DNA of 11,376 nucleotides from Euryarchaeota archaeon UBA126 (GTDB lineage: Archaea; Thermoplasmatota; Poseidoniia; Poseidoniales; Thalassarchaeaceae): positions 1-11,376 of the forward strand of contig DAMG01000042.1 of assembly GCA_002497025.1 (NCBI GenBank). Reading direction: 5' to 3'. This document shows positions 1-8,529 of this stretch, one piece after another. The notes under the pieces are model-generated. The model saw only the letters and a program-made list of their open reading frames with translations, was not told the origin of the DNA and did no database searches. The first letter of the stretch is position 1, and the number at the start of each line of letters is the position of its first letter. The position numbers and the translations under genes are program-made.

Positions 1-2976
1 TGGAAGAGAGATTTCAATTCCATTCTCATCGAAAGAAAGCGCCTCCCACTCGATAGCAATTGGTATTGCCCCCGATAATGTTCGTTCGGCGGTTATCATT
101 CTACCAATGCGACCGGCTAAGGGGGTTGAGCCTTCTTCGCTAAGCCATTCAAACCACTCATTCCTTGTGAAACCGGTTAGCATACGTAAGCGAGTATTGG
201 AGACTGCATCAGTCCTCTCTAGCCACGGGGCTAAATCGGCGAGAATTCCCAGGGCTATAGATTGTAATTCAGTATCATTTAGATTTGCATTTGCAATATT
301 CAAGGGTAAGTTGCTATTCTCTATTTCTTCAAGAGTTCGTTCTCTATTCTCCTCAACTCCTAAGATTTGTTCAATCAATTGATGGTGTACTTTGTGGAGC
401 AAATTTCCTTGTACTCTAGCGTCAAGGTCTTCTCTTTGGCGCTCCTCTTCTTTAGCATACAATCCACGGGTTAGCCAACCTTTTCTGGGACAAGATAGCC
501 AATATTTCAGGCGACTTGCTGACCAGATTGGAACTATTTGTCCGGCGCCTTCAACGTGCCCATGTCGAGAATCAAATGGGAAAGACCCGGTTTCTTCAGG
601 GGTGAGCGGGCGCGGGTCGATTGATGCCATTTTAGGGCCCCCGACTACCGGCCAGCGTGAGGCCATTCTCGGACTGACCTTGCTTCTTGGAGGCCTGATA
701 ATCAATTGACTATCCTTCACATCCCAAATATGTGGAGTACCCATAACAGGTAGATATCCTTCCTCATCTACACCCCTTTGCATTCGACGCTGTCTATCCT
801 GCTGAATTTCTACGTCGAGAGGTATTGAAACCGCTGAAGGGTTGAGAGCCAATCTAGACGGTGCCTGCATATTGCGCAATGAGTTCCCATCTTGCCATCT
901 TTGATTACTCGAGTCGTTTTCTCTAATCGGGGATTCATCTAGATTAATGGATGTTGATTCAGGACTGTGGTCACCAATCCATTCACGAATTGGAGCGGCA
1001 ACAGGAGTGGATTTATCCTGACTCGGATCTAATACTACAATCTCTGAATTTGCTGCACCTAGTAAATGATAGAAATGATGGCGGGCTTGACGAATTGGGG
1101 TATCTGGTCTAAGAATTCCTAGCCTATGTCGCTCCTCTTCCCCCAGCAATGGCACCTTCTGAACTCGTAAATCCCAGGAAGAACTGGAAATATTTGCTAG
1201 GATTATCAAATCTGCATTACACCCTAATGCGTCCTCTGGAGTAGATAGGCGGACTCTGCTGTATGAATTACCACCGCCGCTTCTCACAGGGGTCGATGAG
1301 AGGATTGTTTCCAATTCAATAACCCAATTAGAGCCGGTTTGTGGAATCGATTGCCCTGTTGTTCGTTGCATCCTTCGTAGTCGGGAATGAGCATCAACTA
1401 CACTTTGTACTACTGCGGCTGGAAGAGAATGAGAGCCATCCGCTGAGTCAATGCCCAATTCTAAATCGACTCTTGATAAGGCGGAATTAAGCCACTCATC
1501 GCCACTATTTGTGGCTTCTATTTGTGGTAACTCTTGACCGCTATGACAACCACGCCATAAGTCACGGTTGGAAAGTACCGCTTGATCATAATCTGCTAGA
1601 AGTGGCCAATTTGTCTGGGCCAGCAAAAGCAGCCACCACTGTGTGGCTTCCTTAGTCGGTCCTTTGGTATCGTCTGGCTCTTCTCTTGCAAGAGTGATTA
1701 ACCATCTTTCAAGGGTTCCTGCCCCGCCAAGTATGTGATCGCTTCGAGCCAAATCCGATAGTAAATCTGCGTTTGCTATTGGAGAAATTTCCGTGTCTGA
1801 TGGATGAGAGTTTGTCTCTAGAAAAATCTTCAACGATTCCTGTAAGGCAAGCGCTCGCAATGAATCTAGAGACCATGCATTAGGCCCATGGCAAATACCG
1901 GCAAGACTAGCAAGCCAATGTCCAAGGGGTTTGCTAGAAGCCATGGATTGTGAGCTATGCAGAGAGATTCCGATATCTTTCAGGGCTCTAATCCATTGAT
2001 GGTTTTCTTCATATGATGTAGGGTCAATCAGCAATATACTAGAATTTGGATTAGTCCTCAGTTGCTCGGCGATTAGTCTGGTCGCTAGTGGAATCGAATG
2101 TGCCTCTCTCTGAATTCTAAATCTGCGATGGCTTGAGGTTTCAATTCCCTCTGATAGATCTGCTAAATCATGATTAGGTAGCCAACTAGGTAGGTCTTGA
2201 GAATCTCGAATTGGGTATTGGTCTTCGAGAAGAAATCCATGGAATCCCTGTCTAAAGTTTCCAGGATACACCAATTGATGAATTGGACGATGTTGTGAAA
2301 TTTCTCGTAACAAATCTATTTTTCGTGAGGGCACGACAGGAGAATGGTCGAGCATTACAATTCCATCAACCTCTAACAGACTAAATGGCGAAGTTTGAGA
2401 ACTAAGTGTACTCTGGAGGCCCTCGATTACCCGATCAGTAACGAAATCAGGGTGGGTACCTCCCAGTTGTGCTTCCAATTCTCTAATTACACGGGAGAAG
2501 CCGACAATACCTGCTCCTTCCCACTCATTCAGAACGCCCTCACGTGACAAAATCGAATGTAAAGCGGCTATAGAACGTGTCTTGTTTCGATTCCATTGGA
2601 GTTGAGGTATTGGATGAATAATCGGAAATTCCAAATTAGCAGCAGCCTCAGCACAGGCGGCATTGAGAATCAAATTCCAACCGCCAGACATCGATAATAT
2701 TCTTGGTAATCTTAAGTCCGCAAGAAGAGATTTTTCGAGAGAATCAATAGTATGATGAAGAGTTCTGTCAATTACTACCCCTTCATCCGCTAAGCGCTCA
2801 AGATTCTCTCTCCTAGCCTGCTCTCCCGGATAGAGAATGAGTATGCGAGAAGGACCGCCTTCAGAGTTAGGTAATGGGTCTGTGCTTTGCCGTTTGATAT
2901 GGTCAACTAGCCAATCTGGAAGTGGCCCAGGTTGAACCTCTTCATTAGTAACAAAGTGTACCAGTTCCTGAACCAT
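1..2976 (-). CDS. AddB/UvrD-like helicase-nuclease family protein, apparently without Walker A (3' end outside window)
   Basis: An uninterrupted minus-strand frame of 992 codons runs from ATG at 2976 to base 1 with no stop, so the C-terminus lies outside the window. An in-frame ATG at 2991 is directly preceded by TAG at 2994-2992 and is the only longer option. ATG 2976 has GGTGG just upstream, so I prefer it weakly. The layout follows AddB and the inactivated-helicase/PD-(D/E)XK nuclease proteins. Residues ~44-75 (ILILYPGEQARR and on) look like the segment after motif I. Residues ~202-225 (VDGIVMLDHS, then a leucine-rich helix) look like the degenerate Walker B region of AddB. Residues ~295-355 resemble UvrD-C (ILLIDPTSYEENHQWI, then a gIsl turn). 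At ~575-660, EDALGCNADLIILANIS, PLLGEEERHRLGI and an R...HHFYHLLGAANSEIVVL block match the family's late helicase motifs. At ~823-868, LKYWLSCPRKGWLTRGLY (Cys829) and GNLLHKVHHQL match the entry to the RecB-type nuclease domain, where AddB's first Fe-S cysteine lies. No GKT/GKS is present. The catalytic DxK residues would be beyond base 1. Likely role, inferred: DNA end processing or repair. Confidence 0.78.
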   Translation of the reverse strand, partial: MVQELVHFVTNEEVQPGPLPDWLVDHIKRQSTDPLPNSEGGPSRILILYPGEQARRENLERLADEGVVIDRTLHHTIDSLEKSLLADLRLPRILSMSGGWNLILNAACAEAAANLEFPIIHPIPQLQWNRNKTRSIAALHSILSREGVLNEWEGAGIVGFSRVIRELEAQLGGTHPDFVTDRVIEGLQSTLSSQTSPFSLLEVDGIVMLDHSPVVPSRKIDLLREISQHRPIHQLVYPGNFRQGFHGFLLEDQYPIRDSQDLPSWLPNHDLADLSEGIETSSHRRFRIQREAHSIPLATRLIAEQLRTNPNSSILLIDPTSYEENHQWIRALKDIGISLHSSQSMASSKPLGHWLASLAGICHGPNAWSLDSLRALALQESLKIFLETNSHPSDTEISPIANADLLSDLARSDHILGGAGTLERWLITLAREEPDDTKGPTKEATQWWLLLLAQTNWPLLADYDQAVLSNRDLWRGCHSGQELPQIEATNSGDEWLNSALSRVDLELGIDSADGSHSLPAAVVQSVVDAHSRLRRMQRTTGQSIPQTGSNWVIELETILSSTPVRSGGGNSYSRVRLSTPEDALGCNADLIILANISSSSWDLRVQKVPLLGEEERHRLGILRPDTPIRQARHHFYHLLGAANSEIVVLDPSQDKSTPVAAPIREWIGDHSPESTSINLDESPIRENDSSNQRWQDGNSLRNMQAPSRLALNPSAVSIPLDVEIQQDRQRRMQRGVDEEGYLPVMGTPHIWDVKDSQLIIRPPRSKVSPRMASRWPVVGGPKMASIDPRPLTPEETGSFPFDSRHGHVEGAGQIVPIWSASRLKYWLSCPRKGWLTRGLYAKEEERQREDLDARVQGNLLHKVHHQLIEQILGVEENRERTLEEIENSNLPLNIANANLNDTELQSIALGILADLAPWLERTDAVSNTRLRMLTGFTRNEWFEWLSEEGSTPLAGRIGRMITAERTLSGAIPIAIEWEALSFDENGIEISLP

Positions 2977-3048
2977 GACACCACCGAGCATCTATGATGC
3001 TTTGAGGAGGTTCTTGAACCCGCCGATGGGATTGGCTCAGAATTGACC

Positions 3049-3978
3049 TCATTGGTGTCGGCTTCTCACTAGGGGGATGGCGAGGAGGAGAGAGAATAGG
3101 GTAGATATGCCAATTCCGGGTAAACTATCATGGAAACTATTCCCACCTTCTTTTTCGATTTCCCAATCGATTAGTAATACGGCTTTCATATCTTCGCCAT
3201 CCCACGTTTCTGGGACGTCGAGAATTATTGTTCCATTGGTCCCAGAAAGCTGGTTTGCTGCATGATTTACATGCAAATAATCTTCCAGATTATTACTCCC
3301 ATCTTCGAAATTTGCTGAATCCTCTACAAAAAGAATCCATGGAGTTGTGGTCTGTGTTGGACAATCGTCAGCACAAGAAAAATCTAGATTGTCGAAGTTC
3401 CAAGAAAAACTCGCTCCTGTTTCAGTGAAAGATACTGAGAAATCGATTGTTCCCCCAGTGAACCAAGCCCGATTACCCACCTGCAATGATTGCGAATAAT
3501 CGTCAACTAATGAAACGCCTTTTGCTCTTGAACCAGTATGTAAACGCTGACCATCTACTACCAAACTAGGGGCGATTCTCTCCTCTCCTGCAACTGATTT
3601 CGAAGACTCTCCATAGTGTTCTACCCACCTCTCTTCGGTACTATCAGAACCGAATGGGTCTTCTGGTTCAATCCATACTCGGTGATAGTGGATAAGAACT
3701 GAATCTACATCCTGAACTGCCTCACTCATGGCTTCCTCTGACGTTACACAGTTTACGCACCAGGTTGCTGTGTATACCTCAACTATATTCGGCAGGTCAA
3801 CATAATCTGCGCTGGTGGTTGAATCGGCTGTGCCATTACCCATTGGTAAGGTGAGTCCGCCAAATGTTCCAGCATCCTGCTGACCTCTAGCATCGAGCCA
3901 AATGGTTCCGGTCTCTGCGAGAGCACCCATCGGTGCTAGTAATAGAGCGGAGAGAAAGACCGCCAGAATGCTCTTCAT
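3049..3978 (-). CDS. Secreted thioredoxin-fold protein, DUF1223-like, with C-terminal membrane/sorting segment
   Basis: A 309-residue exported protein. Residues 1-21 form a signal peptide (Lys, hydrophobic core, ALA before the likely cut). A thioredoxin-like domain follows: VEVYTATWCVNC with Cys74 and Cys77, and the cis-proline segment RIAPSLVVDG (Pro137). The wording around them (DPFGSDSTEERWVEHYG, then VVDGQRLHTG) resembles DUF1223, whose members read ELFTSQGCSSC, then WxDPF..T.RQ, then TPQ.VVDG. The second half (about 170-285) is beta-rich and acidic, with a second pair Cys202/Cys206. It ends with PGIG, a hydrophobic stretch (~291-304) and RSRHQ, a tail that could be a simple anchor or an archaeosortase-type signal. 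It probably acts outside the membrane as a thiol-disulfide protein, perhaps on disulfide-rich surface proteins such as the one two genes upstream; that partner is a guess. The start lies 39 bases after the threonine aldolase stop, with no clear Shine-Dalgarno. Confidence 0.85.
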   Translation of the reverse strand: MKSILAVFLSALLLAPMGALAETGTIWLDARGQQDAGTFGGLTLPMGNGTADSTTSADYVDLPNIVEVYTATWCVNCVTSEEAMSEAVQDVDSVLIHYHRVWIEPEDPFGSDSTEERWVEHYGESSKSVAGEERIAPSLVVDGQRLHTGSRAKGVSLVDDYSQSLQVGNRAWFTGGTIDFSVSFTETGASFSWNFDNLDFSCADDCPTQTTTPWILFVEDSANFEDGSNNLEDYLHVNHAANQLSGTNGTIILDVPETWDGEDMKAVLLIDWEIEKEGGNSFHDSLPGIGISTLFSLLLAIPLVRSRHQ

Positions 3979-4017
3979 CGAATCGGCGAAATCATTCTGG
4001 TGATGAAGGGTTCGCTA

Positions 4018-5064
4018 TTATTGCGTCGAAGAAAAGGCCGTAATCGTCCTTTCAATATCCTCATCGGTGATATGTAAATGAGTTACTGCTCTTACCTGTG
4101 AATCATGTATATCGATGATGTCAACACCTTGTTCAGCGAGTGATGATACAACTGATTTGGCAGTACCTTCAGGTGTTGAAATTAGAACTATGTTTGAATG
4201 AACCGCATCTAATTCTACGGAGTAATTTGGCATTTCATTAATCGCTACTGCTAGCCTCTTTGCTCGAACGTGATCTTCAGCGAGTCGCTCCAAATTATTC
4301 TCCAAGGCATACAGTCCGCCTGCGGCGATGATTCCTGCTTGCCTCATACCTCCGCCCAGCATCTTGCGGAACCTGTGGGCTCTGTCAATGAATTCCTTAC
4401 TACCAACAAGAACCGAACCTACCGGAGCGCCTAGGCCCTTAGATAGACAAACAGTCACGGTATCGAAATCTCTCACCATTCTCGCGGGATCGGTTCCTGA
4501 GACCGCTACGGCGTTGAACAGTCGAGCTCCGTCCATGTGTACATTGCAATCATTTTGATGAGCGACTTGACAAATCTCATCGAGTATTTCTTGTGGATAA
4601 ACTGAGCCTCCGCCTAGGTTTGATGTATTCTCGACGCAAACCAGACTACAATCTGGATAATGCGATTCGCTACCCTCTGCTTTACGAATCGCTGCCTTAA
4701 CGTCCTCTGGTTTCATTATTCCATCTGCAGCGGGGACTAACGACATTGAACAACCTGCAAGGGAGGCATAACCGCCTCCTTCGTATCGGAAAATATGTGA
4801 TTTGGTATATGCGACTATCTCGTCGCCAGGACGAGTATGAGCGAGTATCGCTACTGCGTTGCCCATAGTGCCTGAAGAAACGTAGAGGCCTGCTTCCTTT
4901 CCCAGCAATTTAGCCACCTTATCCTGAAGGGTATTCACTGTTGGATCATCACCCATGACATCATCTCCAACCTCTGCAGAAGTCATCACCTCGCGCATGG
5001 ATTCAGTGGGTTGGGTGACGGTATCTGACCGAAGGTCAACCCTGTCGGACGCATACTCGCGCAT
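4018..5064 (-). CDS. ltaE: Low-specificity L-threonine aldolase (PLP enzyme)
   Basis: A 348-residue, full-length member of the beta-eliminating lyase / threonine aldolase family (fold type I). It cleaves L-threonine or L-allo-threonine to glycine and acetaldehyde in the cytoplasm. The N-terminal family signature is present (VDLRSDTVTQPTESMREVM, then VGDDVMGDDPTVNTLQ). The phosphate-binding region is SSGTMGNAVA (~63-72). His90 lies in the TKSHIF segment. The PLP-ring Asp is in HMDGARLFNA (His176, Asp178, Arg181). The Schiff-base lysine is in CLSKGLGAPVGS (Lys209), followed by the RFRKMLGGGMRQAG motif. The ATG at 5064 gives the usual family N-terminus; no Shine-Dalgarno is evident. The gene sits 76 bases after the surface-protein gene and 39 bases before the thioredoxin-like gene, so co-transcription is possible, though no functional link is obvious. 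Confidence 0.95.
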   Translation of the reverse strand: MREYASDRVDLRSDTVTQPTESMREVMTSAEVGDDVMGDDPTVNTLQDKVAKLLGKEAGLYVSSGTMGNAVAILAHTRPGDEIVAYTKSHIFRYEGGGYASLAGCSMSLVPAADGIMKPEDVKAAIRKAEGSESHYPDCSLVCVENTSNLGGGSVYPQEILDEICQVAHQNDCNVHMDGARLFNAVAVSGTDPARMVRDFDTVTVCLSKGLGAPVGSVLVGSKEFIDRAHRFRKMLGGGMRQAGIIAAGGLYALENNLERLAEDHVRAKRLAVAINEMPNYSVELDAVHSNIVLISTPEGTAKSVVSSLAEQGVDIIDIHDSQVRAVTHLHITDEDIERTITAFSSTQ

Positions 5065-5140
5065 GGTTATCGCGAATCGGACTCACATTTCAAGAAAACC
5101 GAGTGTCTGATTCAACGTCCGAACTGCGGGATTTAGAAAA

Positions 5141-8100
5141 TCAGTCTTCTTCAATTTTCTTTGAAGTGCCCTCTTTTGCCTTTGGCCTGCGAGCTCCTTC
5201 AGGTCGCTTTCTTCGTCTCTTAGCACCCTCTGGTGGTCTTCTTACTTTCTTACCCTTAGGAGCAGGTTTGCTCTTACCCTGAGTCATCAGGAATCCTCCA
5301 ATTGCAAGGACTACTATAGCAGCTCCAGCGATTGCAACAATTGGTAGCCCGCCATCATCATCGGTAATACAGGAAGATTGGCCTTCTTCGGGTTGAGATT
5401 CTCCAGAAGGGCAAAGTGTTTGTTGAGAGGAACCAGAGGATTCTACGAAATAGTCTGCACTAGCAAGAATACAACTTTCTTTTCCGAATAATGGTTGGTA
5501 AGTTCCCGGTAAACACGGGGTTTGCTCACTAGAACCGACTGAAGATACTATGTGTCCTGGGTCGGATTGTTGACAGCTTGATTGACCTGTGATACTTTGG
5601 AAACTGCCAACCTCACACGGTACTTGTTCAGTCGCCCCAAATCCATCTACGAAATGGCCCTCATCGGCTTCTAGACACGATGATTGGCCTGTATCTGGTT
5701 GGTATGTACCTGGGTCACAATTCTCAACTGTCGAAGAGCCGGACTCTGCAGAATATTGTCCAGCAGGTGAATCCAAACAATCCGTTTGGCCTGTGTCCCA
5801 TTGGTATGTGCCAGGAAGACATTCTGTTTGTCCGGTTGCGGCATTATAGGATACAAAATTACCTGGCGATGCTGCAATACAATCTGTACTTCCTGAGTCT
5901 GATTGATAACTTCCAGGCATACATTCCTCCTGTTGTGAGGAGCCATCGAATCTGACGATATGACCAGGGTCGGCATCTGTACAGGATGATGCACCTTCTT
6001 CTGAAGTGTATGTTCCTGCAAGACATTCTAGTTGTGCTGATGATCCCATCTCTGGAATATAGTAACCTAGTGATGCATCGGTACAGGTAACTATTGCATT
6101 TTCAGTTGAATAGGTGCCAACTGGACACTCCGTTTGACTTGATGAACCCGTGCTGGGCACATGGTATCCTGGTTCCGATGGATTACAAGATGTGCTTCCC
6201 ATTTGATCTTCGAAATATCCTTGCTCACAAGGAATCATATCCGAAGATCCTGGGTCTGGATTGTAGTGACCAGTATCGGTCATCAAACAACTATCTTGTC
6301 CAGAGAGTGGTTGATATTCACCTGGAAGACATGCCGATTGGGTTGCGGAAAGATTGGTCGCTACGAAATACCCTGGGTCTGCTTCCTTACACTCAACCAA
6401 ACCTCGTACATCTGCATAGGTACCCGGCTGACAGTCTGTCTGTTGAGTAGCTCCTTCCTGACTGACGTAATTTCCTAAATTTGCTCTCCAACAAAGAGTC
6501 ATTCCTGTGCCTGGTTGGAATGTACCTGCCTCACAAATAGTCTGGGTGGATTGTCCTTCAATTGGTACATGGTAGCCCGCTTGACTAGCAATACAATCTG
6601 CCTGACCCTCCGAAGATTGGTAACTTCCAGGGTTACAAGGGGTTGGAGATGTATCTGCTTGACCATTGTAATGTCCGATTGGAGTGATATGGCAGGAGGA
6701 TTGGCCAGATGCATTTTGATATGTCCCTACATCACAGGGAGTCTGGTCCAATGATGACGAATTAGGAACATAGAATCCAGGATCTGCTTGAACGCAGGAG
6801 GATTGGCCAGCATTTGGTTGGTAAGTTCCCAAAGAGCAAGGGGTTTCGTAGGTCATATTCGAATTCGGTACGTAATGACCTGGTGAGGCATCGTTGCAGG
6901 TCTCATCTGCGACTATCAAATATTGACCCGGTGGACAAACTGGAGTACCAAGTGGTGTGCGGTCAAAGATGGATAAATTCCCATCATTATCGTGGTCTCT
7001 ATCAGAAAGTGGGACATAAGCTGAAGCAGAACCTTGTCCTGAGAGATTTACCCAAGCTGGTATGTCACTGTCTACGGGCGAAAACAAACCATCAGTGCCT
7101 AAACCTAGCTGCCCTAGACTATGACCTCCCCAGCACCATAACGAACCGTTTGTTGCAACTGCACAAGTATGGTCTTGACCAGCAGATATTGCGGCAAACT
7201 CAATTCCGGCGGGAACACTTACCGCTACTGGACTGCTGGGGTGATTGTGCTCCCAATTCGCCTCTCCTGTATTTGGAACGGATGTTCCATCACCAATCTG
7301 GCCCTCTGTATTATTCCCCCAGCACCAAGTGCTGTGATCGTCTAGGATTGTGCATGTATGCCTCACACCAGATGATATTGATATGGCAGTTCGTCCTGCT
7401 GGTAATGGAACGTAATTACCTGTCGTCGAAGTATTCGAATGAGTACCGTCGCCTAATTGTCCGTTTCTACCTCCTCCCCAACAAAATACACTTCCGTTAT
7501 CTAGAATGGAGCAAGCATGACCTCCTCCTAGTGAGATTGCGGAAAGAGTCCTATTCGGAGGAATTATTGTAATTGGTGCAGGAGTTGGATGCGAGAATTG
7601 GCCATAATCATAATTTCCATTACCAAGTTGTCCGTTGGCGTTTTTACCCCAACACATTCCAGTTCGGTCTTCTAATATGACACATGCGAAATTCCATCCC
7701 ATAGATAGCGCAATGGCCGATTGATTGTTAGGAATCAAAACTTTTGTTGGTGATAGAACAGGGCTCAGGGATGTAGTAGTGTTCGTTCCTGTCTGTCCAA
7801 ATGGGTCGTTTCTTCCCCAGCACCAAACTGATTGGTCATCTGCAATCATACAGCTGGTATCTGCTCCTGCTTCAACATGTAGAGCTGTTCTGTTTGGAGG
7901 CATGTTGCCAGTATTCCCTCTTATTGTGTTTGTATTGGTATACCCTAATCCTAATTCTCCATATTCATTGGTCCCCCATGAATTTGTTACACCGTTGGTC
8001 TGTACTGATACTGTATGGAATCCAAAAGAGCCGAGAGATTTTGTCATGCCATTTCCAGAATCATATTGTACAAAATACGGATTTGCAGTATCAGTCCAGT

Positions 8101-8404
8101 TACCAATTCCAGTGTAGCCGTAATTATTTGCACCCCAGCATTTTGTTCTAGCGTTAACCCAAGAAGGTATTTTCATGTTCACACATGTATATTCCAATGA
8201 CGATACGAGTACTGTCTCTGTATATATCGAGCCGGCTTGGAATCCTGTCAAACTTTGATTAGAGGAATGTGTGCTTTCTACGACTTTCTCATCTGCTAGT
8301 TTCTCTTCTGTATTAGTGTCTATCCCAAAGGATGCAGATAGCCCAAGCAGTAATGCTGTAAGCGCTAAACAGAGACAGATTCGTCGACTAAAGGACCGGT
8401 TCAT
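5141..8404 (-). CDS. Giant secreted surface protein: RCC1 repeats, 16 cysteine-rich repeats, TM anchor, basic tail
   Basis: A 1087-residue protein. Residues 1-27 form a signal peptide (RSFSRR, then a Leu/Ala core). About 60-460 holds seven RCC1-type blades, recognisable by CWG(x)N..GQLG(x)G: near 89, 143, 195, 251, 308, 361 and 424. Six have the Cys before Trp-Gly, most preceded by a (H)(T/A)C.(I/V)L(D)D/NGS.(W/F) strand. Residues 467-489 (DRDHDNDGNLSIFD) resemble a thrombospondin type 3 calcium loop. From 490 to ~1012 come 16 units of about 33 residues, C..G(T/S)YQ...GQSSC....PG(H/Y)(Y/F)V....SS.QT.P, related to the TNFR/ephrin-receptor-like Cys-rich motif. A transmembrane helix at ~1020-1040 is followed by a 45-residue Lys/Arg/Pro-rich tail. 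The N-terminus out, tail in topology suggests a surface adhesin, binding protein or envelope stalk. RCC1 here is only a propeller scaffold and does not imply guanine-exchange activity. The ligand is unknown. The gene is divergent from the aminotransferase. Confidence 0.9.
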   Translation of the reverse strand: MNRSFSRRICLCLALTALLLGLSASFGIDTNTEEKLADEKVVESTHSSNQSLTGFQAGSIYTETVLVSSLEYTCVNMKIPSWVNARTKCWGANNYGYTGIGNWTDTANPYFVQYDSGNGMTKSLGSFGFHTVSVQTNGVTNSWGTNEYGELGLGYTNTNTIRGNTGNMPPNRTALHVEAGADTSCMIADDQSVWCWGRNDPFGQTGTNTTTSLSPVLSPTKVLIPNNQSAIALSMGWNFACVILEDRTGMCWGKNANGQLGNGNYDYGQFSHPTPAPITIIPPNRTLSAISLGGGHACSILDNGSVFCWGGGRNGQLGDGTHSNTSTTGNYVPLPAGRTAISISSGVRHTCTILDDHSTWCWGNNTEGQIGDGTSVPNTGEANWEHNHPSSPVAVSVPAGIEFAAISAGQDHTCAVATNGSLWCWGGHSLGQLGLGTDGLFSPVDSDIPAWVNLSGQGSASAYVPLSDRDHDNDGNLSIFDRTPLGTPVCPPGQYLIVADETCNDASPGHYVPNSNMTYETPCSLGTYQPNAGQSSCVQADPGFYVPNSSSLDQTPCDVGTYQNASGQSSCHITPIGHYNGQADTSPTPCNPGSYQSSEGQADCIASQAGYHVPIEGQSTQTICEAGTFQPGTGMTLCWRANLGNYVSQEGATQQTDCQPGTYADVRGLVECKEADPGYFVATNLSATQSACLPGEYQPLSGQDSCLMTDTGHYNPDPGSSDMIPCEQGYFEDQMGSTSCNPSEPGYHVPSTGSSSQTECPVGTYSTENAIVTCTDASLGYYIPEMGSSAQLECLAGTYTSEEGASSCTDADPGHIVRFDGSSQQEECMPGSYQSDSGSTDCIAASPGNFVSYNAATGQTECLPGTYQWDTGQTDCLDSPAGQYSAESGSSTVENCDPGTYQPDTGQSSCLEADEGHFVDGFGATEQVPCEVGSFQSITGQSSCQQSDPGHIVSSVGSSEQTPCLPGTYQPLFGKESCILASADYFVESSGSSQQTLCPSGESQPEEGQSSCITDDDGGLPIVAIAGAAIVVLAIGGFLMTQGKSKPAPKGKKVRRPPEGAKRRRKRPEGARRPKAKEGTSKKIEED
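5369..6937 (-). repeat. Sixteen tandem Cys-rich (TNFR/ephrin-receptor-like) repeats, period ~33 residues (~100 bp)
   Basis: This is the coding segment for residues 490-1012. Each unit starts C..G(T/S)(Y/F) and has a second Cys 14 residues later, so every unit holds a pair of cysteines, 32 in total. Units such as CDPGTYQPDTGQSSC and CSLGTYQPNAGQSSC are nearly identical at protein level. Others (CEQGYFEDQMGSTSC, CPVGTYSTENAIVTC) have drifted. This suggests an extended disulfide-stabilised stalk that grew by duplication and then diverged. Confidence 0.88.
7025..8227 (-). repeat. Seven RCC1-like repeats (beta-propeller) within the surface protein
   Basis: This is the coding segment for residues ~60-460. 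Each repeat of about 50-60 residues carries a Trp-Gly followed by N/G-rich GQLG or variants (GYTG, GELG, GQTG, GQLG, GQLG, GQIG, GQLG). Seven blades are what a closed RCC1 propeller needs. The repeats are diverged in DNA and are not a tandem DNA repeat by eye. The first two blades are the least canonical, and the second lacks the Cys before Trp-Gly. Confidence 0.85.
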
Positions 8405-8529
8405 ACTGAGTCGACAGCGAGAGAATCCCTTAACGCTTTGTTAGGCATGTACTTGAGATTAGAAAGTAGGACGGTCAAACTCATTTGTGTGCAGCTTCAC
8501 GGAGGTGCGTTACAGGGGGAACCGGCATA
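8405..8529. promoter_or_regulatory. Divergent intergenic region between surface-protein and aminotransferase genes
   Basis: The two genes here are transcribed away from each other, so both promoters should lie in this stretch of about 80 to 125 bases, depending on the aminotransferase start chosen. I see no convincing TATA box on either strand. On the plus strand GGGGGA at 8515-8520 lies 9 bases before the GTG at 8530 and could act as a Shine-Dalgarno. GGAGGTG at 8501-8507 is not correctly placed for any in-frame start that I see. Confidence 0.4.

Noticed and set aside
107..709. Two plus-strand open frames (91 and 105 codons) at the left end
   Set aside because: They lie opposite the AddB-like gene, whose minus-strand frame is open for 992 codons and shows family motifs in exactly this stretch. 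The plus products have no recognisable domain.
5369..6937. CRISPR-like periodicity of about 100 bp
   Set aside because: The period comes from a coding repeat of ~33 residues. The units vary at DNA level and there are no short identical repeats separated by unique spacers.
6814..7572. A 252-codon plus-strand frame opposite the surface-protein gene
   Set aside because: It is antisense to RCC1 and cysteine repeats that are clearly conserved on the minus strand. Its product is an irregular mix rich in Leu, His and Cys without domain or signal.
5141..8404. RCC1 repeats as a sign of a Ran-type guanine exchange factor
   Set aside because: The protein is exported (signal peptide, transmembrane anchor, many cysteines). 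In such proteins RCC1 repeats are a propeller scaffold.
8485..8529. TTG start at 8485 for the aminotransferase
   Set aside because: The extra 15 residues are not family-like and no ribosome binding site precedes TTG, while GTG 8530 has GGGGGA nine bases before it. It cannot be fully excluded.
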